Source: Heloderma charlesbogerti (lineage: Eukaryota > Chordata > Lepidosauria > Squamata > Helodermatidae). Taken from it: a stretch of 64,000 nucleotides of DNA. The translations under genes and the position numbers were made by a program. Shown here piece by piece: positions 57,289 to 64,000 of the stretch. Each line of letters starts with the position of its first letter. The stretch's first letter is position 1. The notes under the pieces were generated by a model. That model was not told where the DNA came from and did not search any database. It saw only the letters and a list, made by a program, of their open reading frames with translations. Location: NCBI GenBank assembly GCA_026122225.1, contig JANEZZ010001678.1, positions 620,001-684,000 on the forward strand. Reading direction: 5' to 3'.

Positions 57289-59610
57289 CTCACCTACCTC
57301 CATTTCAGAACTGAAATTCTCACAGTTGCTATCCATACGTACCACCCGAGAGCTATCATTGCAAAGCAAGTTTTCTGCAACTTGGATATTGGGTTTCTGG
57401 AAAAAAGATGTCATCATTCCTGACCTCTGATGATAGGCAGAGTTGGTAGGAATAAGGTCAAGTTCCTTCTTCAAAGTTTGGTGGAAATATGACATGTGCC
57501 TTCAAAAAAGAATGAGGATCAAAGCACTGGAATAATTTGGGGCTTCCTGATTGTCAAAGTTTCAGTGACCAGGGTCACTGTCAGCAGGAACAAAAACGAG
57601 ATCAAAGCTAATGCCAGCACCAAGTAAAACTGGAGCTCAGAATGATGCTCTGAGTCATTTAATTGGTTACTCATTTCCAGAAGTGCCTCTTGGAAGTTCT
57701 CGGCAACCACGAGGTTCAGGATCACAGTGGTCGAGAGTGGCAAATTGCCATTGTCCTTAACCATGATGACCAGCTTGTGTTTCACAATATCTTTCTCCAC
57801 AAAGACCCGTGATGACCTGATCTCTCCAGTGTGGGACCTAATGGTGAAGAGTGCTGGCTCGGTGGCCTGCAGCAGTTGGTAGGAGAGCCAGGCATTGTGC
57901 CCTGAGTCAACATCCATGGCCACCATTTTGGTCACTAGATAGCCTGACTCTGCTGAGCAAGGAACCATCCCAAAAAAGGCAGACCCATCAGTGCCTGGCA
58001 AAGGATACAGAACCGAGGGCTGTTATCACTCTGATCCAAAATAAAAATCCACATGGGGACATTGCTGCAGAGAGAGGGAGAGCCACCATCTTGGGCCTTC
58101 ACGAGGATCCAAACAGCTTGAACTGCTCATAGTCGAAGGAGCTTTGCACATAGATAATCCTAGTCTCCGAGTTAATGGAGACATAAGAGGAGAGAGGCAG
58201 CCCCACAATGTTGCTGTTGAGGAGGGAGTAAGTGATGCATGAGCTGTGGTCCAGGTCTGGATCGGAGGCTCTGACTGTGAAAATGGAGGCACCTGCAGGA
58301 CTGTTTTCTGGCACAAATACATTGTAAGTAGATTCTTCACAGGCAGGGCAGTTGTCATTGATATCTGACATCCGTAGTGGGATGGTTTTGTTTGAGAAGA
58401 GAGGTGGGATACCTTTGTCAGCAGCTGTGACTGTGATGTTATACTCTGCGTTCTTTTCTCTGTCCAGGGGACCATCTGTGAGGAGATTGTAGCAGCTCTT
58501 AGATGCTGATGATATTTTAAATGGGAAATGGCTTTCTAAGAAGCATGTAATTTTCCAGTCTTCTCCAGAATCTTTATCCTTTGCATTGATAAGAGCAGCC
58601 ATGGTGCCAGGAACAGAGTCCTCAGGAACTGGGCTATATAAGGAGGCAGGGGTCACCCCCGGGGCATTGTCATTCTCATCCAATATCTTTACATTGATGT
58701 TACAATGAGCCCCTAATCCACCTCCGTCCTTTGCTTCTACTGCCATCACAGATTTCTCTGATTCCTCAAAGTCAAGGTTCTCCTTAACAGAAATTGTTCC
58801 ATTTTGTGGATCTAGCTTGAATTTCTGGTAGGCCATTACTGGGATTTCACTGAAATGGTAACTGATCTGAGCATTTGAACCTTCATCACTGTCATAGGCT
58901 ACAACGTGGACTATGGAAGACCCCACAGGGAAATTTTCCATCAGGCTGACAGTATAGATCTCCTGAGTAAAAATGGGCGGGCTGTCATTGGCATCAATAA
59001 CATTAATCTCTACCTGGGCTGTCCCAGGTTTTCTGGGTTCACCCCCATCCACAGCTGTGAGGATCGAGTGGAGGGAGTGCTCGCTTTCCCAGTCCAGTAG
59101 TTTCTGTAGCATCAGTTCTGCAAATTTATGTCCATTCAGACTATCAATTTCCAGCATGAAAAACTGGTTTGGGCATCACTAGTAATTCTGGAGAGTGTTC
59201 TTCCCAATGTCAGGATCTTCAGCTTTACCAACATGAAATCTGGCACCTGGTAATGTGGATTCAATTATTTCAAGCCTGATATGGCCTTCTAAGAAATATG
59301 GTGCATTATCATTAATGTCCTGGATTGCTACACTTATATGGAAAACACTCAAAGGATTTTCAACCACAGCTTTCCCAGCACATTCCCTCACGATCTGTCC
59401 TGTCATTCACATACGTTTCCTTTTTCTCCATTGATAGTGAAATAGTGCCTTTTACCTTCAGAAAGGATGGGCAGGTTTCTGTTCCTCAGTTCTCTGGCAC
59501 TTAGACCCAAATCCTCAGCAAGATTTCCCACGAAAGACCCCTTTGCAATCTCCTCAGGAATGGAGTAATGAACCGCTTCCAAAACAGCTCCAGAGAATAA
59601 AGGTGATAGT
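57286..59610 (-). pseudogene. Protocadherin gamma-B-type variable exon, decayed pseudogene
   Basis: A gamma-B-type exon covering EC1 to the tail, broken in at least five places. A frameshift after the NGEKGN motif (near 59410) and small losses remove the EC1 C-X5-C pair. Stops lie near 59157-59165, where the gamma-B sequence should read QNYQLSS. A frameshift near 58105 interrupts the motif before KAQDGG. Another lies near 58000 just after the EC5/EC6 linker (DQSDNSP, itself altered from D-x-NDN). A last one is near 57510 at the start of the tail. The signal peptide region above 59610 is eroded. The donor AAG|GTAAGT at 57286 is still a perfect consensus. The exon cannot encode a protocadherin. 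Confidence 0.9.
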
Positions 59611-59938
59611 ATCTTATAAGATAATATCTTATCATCATGAGGCATCATGTGCCTCATTGATGTTTCAAAGCTCTTTCAAGGAGGATTCCTGTCCCCTTCA
59701 TTTTCATGCTCTCTTTGATCCTCACAGGATTTTAAATTTCCACCAAGACAGGGAAATTTTCAGTAATGAAAAATTAACTTGATCCTTTGTTTCAGCTTAT
59801 GTGCTGCAGTGTTTTTCTTTTTTTCAGCCCAAGTGTTTGCCCCTGTGTTCTTTTGCTTTCCCGATCTGCAGTTTAGGACAAATTAATCTTTCTTCCGTTA
59901 AGCATCAGTGGATCTTCAGCTCCCTTCAGATTACTGCT

Positions 59939-59972
59939 TTGTCCAACAGCAGCACTGTGAGGTTGAAGCAGA
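59939..59972 (-). promoter_or_regulatory. Decayed protocadherin promoter element (core CGCT changed to TGCT)
   Basis: The minus-strand sequence ACAGTGCTGCTGTTGGAC sits where the promoter element should be. The surrounding bases match the gamma-B elements at 37228 and 15738, but the core CGCT is TGCT, the change expected from methylated-CpG deamination. Confidence 0.7.
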
Positions 59973-60347
59973 GAACCCAGTGAATTTTTGCTAATGGATG
60001 TCATGGAAGATCTTGGTTGGTATTTATATGTAATGATCCAAATCATATTCAAATACAGTTTGTGAATCCTTTTCTGTTATAAAATAGAAATATTTGTGTT
60101 GCATTTCTGTATGTGTTTTCACCGTTATAATAAGCAAAAGTTTCAACTTCAAAACAATAATATTACTAGCAGCAAAGAAAAAGCAATAATGACGTTAAAA
60201 CTTTAGTTTTCTGTCTCTGGTCTTGACAAAGACAGTTCCAGCACTTACATTTATTTCCAAGCAACTTAATGCTTAAATTAAATTTCTGTATGTGGCACTC
60301 CTAATAAAAATGGAATAGCAGATTGCACTATTAGAGAGATTTTATTA

Positions 60348-61808
60348 GAGATCCATTTCAACTGGGCTTCAGGAACGGAACGTTTTGGAACGGAAACTGC
60401 CTCGGTCGCCCTGTGGGATGACCTCTGCCGGGAGAGGGACAGGGGGAGTGCGACCCTGTGGATTCTCCTGGACCTCTCAGCGGCTTTCGATACCATCGAC
60501 CATGGTATCCTTCTGGATAGGTTGTCTGGGTTAGGAGTTGGAGGCACTGCACTGCAGTGGTTCCGCTCCTACTTGGATGGCCGATTCCAGAAGGTGGTGC
60601 TGGGGGATTATTGCTCTATGCCATGGCAATTGTGCCATGGGGTTCCACAGGGCTCTATTTTATCCCCCATGCTGTTTAACATCTACATGAAACCGCTGGG
60701 GGAGGTTATCCGGAGGTGCGGGCTGAGGTGCCATCAATATGCCGATGACACCAGCTCTACCTCTCTTTCTCATCAAACCCAGGTGAGGCAGTGGCTGTTC
60801 TGAATCAGTGCCTGGGCACGGTAATGGACTGGATGAGGGCCAATAAACTGAAACTCAATCCAGACAAGATGGAGGTACTGTTAGTGGGTGGTTTGTCTGC
60901 CCGGCTAGGTGATATTCAACCTGTTCTGGAGGGGGTTGCACTCCCCCTAAAGGATCAGGTTCGTAGTTTGGGGGTGCTCTTGGATCCAGAACTGTCACTT
61001 GAGGCCCAGGTGAACTCAGTGGCTCGGAGCACTTTTTATCAGCTTAGGCTGGTATACCAACTACGCCCTTATCTGGACAGAGATAGCCTAGCTACAGTGA
61101 TCCATGCTCTGATAACTTCTCGTCTGGATTACTGCAATGCGTTATACGTGGGGCTGCCTTTGAAAACGGTCCGGAAACTTCAGCTGGTCCAAAATAGGGC
61201 AGCAAGATTGTTAACAGGGACTGGCCTGCGAGCTCATATTACACCAGTACTTTTCCAGCTGCACTGGCTGCCAGTCGATTTCCGGGCCCGATTCAAAGTG
61301 CTGGTGTTAACATTCAAAGCCCTTAACGGCTTGGGGCCAGGTTACCTGAAGGATCGCCTCCTCCCATATGTGCCTGCCCGGACCTTAAGATCATCATCAG
61401 TGGCCCTTCTCCCTGAGCCCCTGCCAAAGGAAGTGAGGCGGGTGGCTACTAGGAGGAGGGCTTTTTCTGCTGTGGCACCCCGGCTCTGGAATGAGCTCCT
61501 TAGTGAGGTTCGCCTGGCATCTACATTGTATTCCTTTCGGCGCCAGGTGAAGACCTTTTTATTTTCCCAGGCATTTTAGCATTTTAGCTTTCTAAATTTT
61601 TATCTTTGCTGTTTTAAATCTGTATTTTAAACTCCTGCACTGCTGCTAGGTTTTATTGTGGTTGTATTGTTATATTGCGGTTTTAATGTTCTATATATTT
61701 TAAATTGTTTTATTGTGTGTTGTTTGGTTTTAATTTTTGTGAACCGCCCAGAGAGCTTCGGCTATTGGGCGGTATAGAAATGAAATAAATAAATAAATAA
61801 ATAAATAA
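60348..61808 (+). mobile_element. L2 LINE, 5'-truncated, well preserved
   Basis: Plus-strand RT pieces: LDLSAAFDTIDHGILLDRL-like sequence near 60460-60520, GVPQGSILSPMLFNIYMKPL and CHQYADDTS (60640-60755). Then an open frame of 262 codons (60791-61579) with MRANKLKLNPDKMEVLLVGG, LDYCNALYVGLPLKTVRKLQ, LNGLGPGYLKDRLLPYVPAR and APRLWNELLSEVRLAS. The 3' end is GAACCGCCCAGAGAGCTTCG, then GGCTATTGGGCGGTATAGAA and an (AAAT)n tail. The 9-base ATTTTATTA lies on both sides (60339-60347 and 61809-61817). Confidence 0.9.
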
Positions 61809-61810
61809 AT
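61784..61810. repeat. (AAAT)n microsatellite at the L2 end
   Basis: Six or more uninterrupted AAAT units forming the L2 tail. Confidence 0.9.
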
Positions 61811-61817
61811 TTTATTA

Positions 61818-62695
61818 TTTACAATAAAAGACAATTAAACAATTGAGAAAAGTATTTTATTGCTTGTATTCAGGAATCTTGAACACAGACACATCTTTTT
61901 TGGGAGGCATGTTCCTTACAATGTGCAAATGGATATCCTAAGGATGTGTCTGCAATAGTTTCTCCGAAAATTGTCCCACACCGCAAGCTCTCCTCCTTCA
62001 CCTTGTCTCAGGTGCTCCAATTCCTGGTCCATTTCTGTTGACTGCTCTCAACGGCTTTGTTGCAGTGTCTCTTACCGTGGCCATTTGTCCAGTCATGACT
62101 GACATCTTGCTGATGTCTAATGCTGATCTTATGTATTTTGAGATATATATTTCTGACCTTACACAACACCACAGCTACTTCACCATCTCACTGATATGGG
62201 TCATCCCTCTCTGCTTGGCATTATTGTTTTAGTAAGAGATCACAGCAGTGCACAGTTTGAAATGCACAGATTTAGTATTATATTCTAAAATATATAAAGC
62301 CACGCCCACCATCCTAAGCTTGTATAGAAAGAAGTGAAGATTAATATTGGGACAAGGAGGTGAAGAAATGAAATGAACTGAAGAAAATGCAGCAGGGGTG
62401 CTGATGCTGACATGCTACCTTGGACATTGCTACACAAGCCAGAATCTGCTGACCCGTCTCCGAGCATTTTTTGTGTCTGCCTTGCCTAGACCAAGAGGAC
62501 AAATCACCATTTAAATGCAGAATTATTGAAAAGCACTTGCCAAACTGCAAAATTTCACAAGTACTTGAGATATGTTTCACTTTAATTAACAATAAGGAAG
62601 GGAAACGTCAGTGAAAAGTTGGAAAGCCATGGGTAAGTGGTAAGTTAGAAAGCTATAGGATTATAATATTATATAGGATAATATTAGGTTTGTCT
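61818..62695. other. Intergenic stretch, no gene recognised
   Basis: No coding similarity or clear repeat. Confidence 0.4.
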
Positions 62696-62699
62696 ATTT

Positions 62700-62835
62700 T
62701 TGCACAAAAAACATAAAAACATAAGAACATCAGAAGAGCTGTGCTAGATCAGACCAAAGACCTACCTAGGTGAGCATTCTTTTCCCACAGTAGCCAACCA
62801 GATGCCATTGGGAAGCTCACAAGCAGACATGAGAG
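62700..62835 (-). mobile_element. CR1-like LINE 3'-end fragment
   Basis: The complement carries CTGATC(T)AGCACAGCTCTTCTGATG-type sequence and GGTTGGCTACTGTGG, the same 3' end as the CR1-clade copy at 21360-21470, in minus orientation. Confidence 0.65.
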
Positions 62836-62941
62836 AAACTATTAGAACATACCCTATATATTTCAGGATGGCTGGTCACCAAAAGTCTACAAGAGCAGAT
62901 TTGATTCACAGATGCTGTATAAAAACTGAAACATCAGGGTA

Positions 62942-63032
62942 AGGCTGCAACCCTATACAAAGTCAGCATGAGCCCTATTGACCACAGTGGGACTGACTTC
63001 TGAGTAAACATGAATAGAATTGTGCTCTTTCT
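62942..63032. repeat. Short palindromic interspersed repeat
   Basis: GGCTGCAACCCTATACAAAG at the left and CATGAATAGAATTGTGCTC at the right around CAGTGGGACTGACTTCTG. It belongs to the same family as 335-432. Confidence 0.6.
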
Positions 63033-63075
63033 TATAGTAAAGAGTTATAGAGTGTGCAATGAAAATAAACTTTAC

Positions 63076-63446
63076 CTTGATGGTAAAGGATGTACCATCT
63101 CAGGATGTAAATTGTTTCCTTCATTGCCTATGGAAGGCACACTAGATTCTGCCCCACTAAGAATATTGTCTGCAATCTGAATATTGGGAGTCAGGAAGGA
63201 AAACTCATTTTTCCTGGATTCTGAAGACAGACGGAGCTGGTAGGAATACGGCAAAGTCCCATCTTCAAAATTAGGTGGAAATATAGCACCGGTCTTGGAA
63301 TGGGGAATGGGACCAAAGCACTGCAAGAACTTGGGATTCCCTGACTGCCGGAGCTTCATCATAACAGCCAGAATCACTCTCAAGAGGAATAAGAATGACA
63401 TAGCAGCACCAAATAGAGCTGTAGATCAGACTGATAGTCAGAGCTG
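63076..63446 (-). pseudogene. Protocadherin gamma-B-type 3' exon fragment (membrane segment and tail)
   Basis: Only the membrane segment and cytoplasmic tail of a gamma-B-type exon remain. The tail (SGNPKFLQCFGP, PPNFEDGTLPYSYQL, SSESRKNEFSFLTP) is almost the same as that of the exon at 34549-36969 at the base level. A 9-base deletion lies in the membrane segment near 63415. The last residues are frameshifted relative to that copy, and a donor-like AAG|GTAAAG follows at 63076. Homology stops abruptly at about 63446, at the edge of a MIR-like SINE. No ectodomain or promoter is present up to the window end. Confidence 0.85.
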
Positions 63447-63670
63447 GTATAGTATAAGAAACTGAACTTTGAGTCAGAAGGTCGTTGGTTGAATCTTGCC
63501 TCTGGCATGAACTCACCAGGTTTCCTTAAGGAAGTCATTGTTCTCTCAGTTCCCTTCCTGAAATATGGGGATAATAATATTAACCTGCCTTACAGGATTG
63601 CTATAAAAATTGCAAGATAATCTACATGAACCACTTTTAATACTCTACAGTCAAATATAAATGCTATGCA
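63447..63670 (+). mobile_element. MIR-like (CORE-type) SINE
   Basis: Follows the MIR order: TAGTATAAGAAACTGAAC, TGAGTCAGAAGGTCGTTGG, TTGAATCTTGCCTCTGGC (tRNA-type head), then GTTCCCTTCCTGAAATATGG, GGATAATAATATTAACCTG and CTTACAGGATTGCTATAAAA. A further piece, GCAAATCACTTTGAATAGTC and a TATAAATCCTAAGTATCATC-like end, lies at 63785-63840. It abuts the broken end of the gamma-B fragment. Confidence 0.72.
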
Positions 63671-63845
63671 TTATTATAGCCCAGATAGAGTGCTTATTCC
63701 TTATAGTGCTGAGGGCTATAAGAAAGCCCTTTGGCCAACTGAAGAAGTGTAGCTATTTGGAAGATGTAAATATTACAAGATAATATATGCAAATCACTTT
63801 GAATAGTCTGCAAACACTGTATAAATCCTAAGTATCATCATCATT

Positions 63846-64000
63846 GTCTAAATAGCGTCCTATAAATTTCATGTAGATGCTAAGACTATCTCTCTGTATA
63901 TCTATATCTGGGCAGATGTGCATAAAGCGCTTTAATACATGACATCTCCAGCTAAAGAATCTAATGGCTGGAAACACCCATGATCCACTCTAGAGAGCCA
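63846..64000. other. Window end, nothing recognised
   Basis: No exon or promoter element seen in the last 150 bases. Confidence 0.4.

Overview
The window is vertebrate genomic DNA, most probably from a squamate reptile (lizard or snake). The evidence is a set of minus-strand clustered-protocadherin variable exons in DNA dense with BovB (RTE), L2, CR1 and L1 LINEs, a Penelope-like element, MIR-like SINEs, short palindromic MITEs and a 5S rRNA-derived foldback. BovB copies with recognisable target-site duplications and nearly open reading frames point to Squamata. The species cannot be told from the sequence.

The host genes belong to the protocadherin gamma (PCDHG) cluster, transcribed from high to low coordinates. 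In transcription order the variable exons are: a gamma-B 3' fragment (63076-63446); a gamma-B pseudogene (57286-59610); an intact gamma-A exon (41358-43805); a full-length gamma-B exon with one in-frame stop (34549-36969); a gamma-A pseudogene (24345-26720); a gamma-A relic split by a MITE (17505-18705); and an intact gamma-B exon (13068-15488). Each usable exon encodes a signal peptide, six cadherin repeats, one membrane segment and a variable cytoplasmic tail, and ends at a splice donor that would join it to shared constant exons. Those constant exons, and any gamma-C exons, are not here and should lie beyond position 1. About 250 bases upstream of each start codon is a conserved promoter element with a CGCT core; one copy is mutated in the core. 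Only two of seven exons are fully open, so this part of the cluster is decaying.

Layout: 1-13000 holds no protocadherin exon, only repeats (a 542-bp hAT-type MITE with a perfect 8-bp duplication, two long L2 copies, a Harbinger-type MITE inside one L2, and a 0.5-kb hairpin with 5S-like ends). 13-27 kb holds three gamma exons or relics separated by two CR1 LINEs. 27-34 kb is intergenic with a 2.5-kb BovB copy. 34-44 kb holds two gamma exons separated by BovB, L2 and CR1 insertions. 44-57 kb is retrotransposon-rich: an L1 interrupted by an internally deleted BovB, a CCATGG-palindrome repeat region carrying a copied L1 piece, and a Penelope-like element split by a nearly intact 3.2-kb BovB. 57-64 kb holds a gamma-B pseudogene, an L2 copy and a truncated gamma-B 3' end.

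In use, one variable promoter would be chosen per transcript and its exon spliced to the constant exons, giving each neuron a surface identity code. That is established for the family; the sequence here shows only the exon ends and promoter elements. No new molecular system was found. The most informative observations are graded exon decay, promoter elements outliving or dying with their exons, and nested insertions whose order can be read from target-site duplications.
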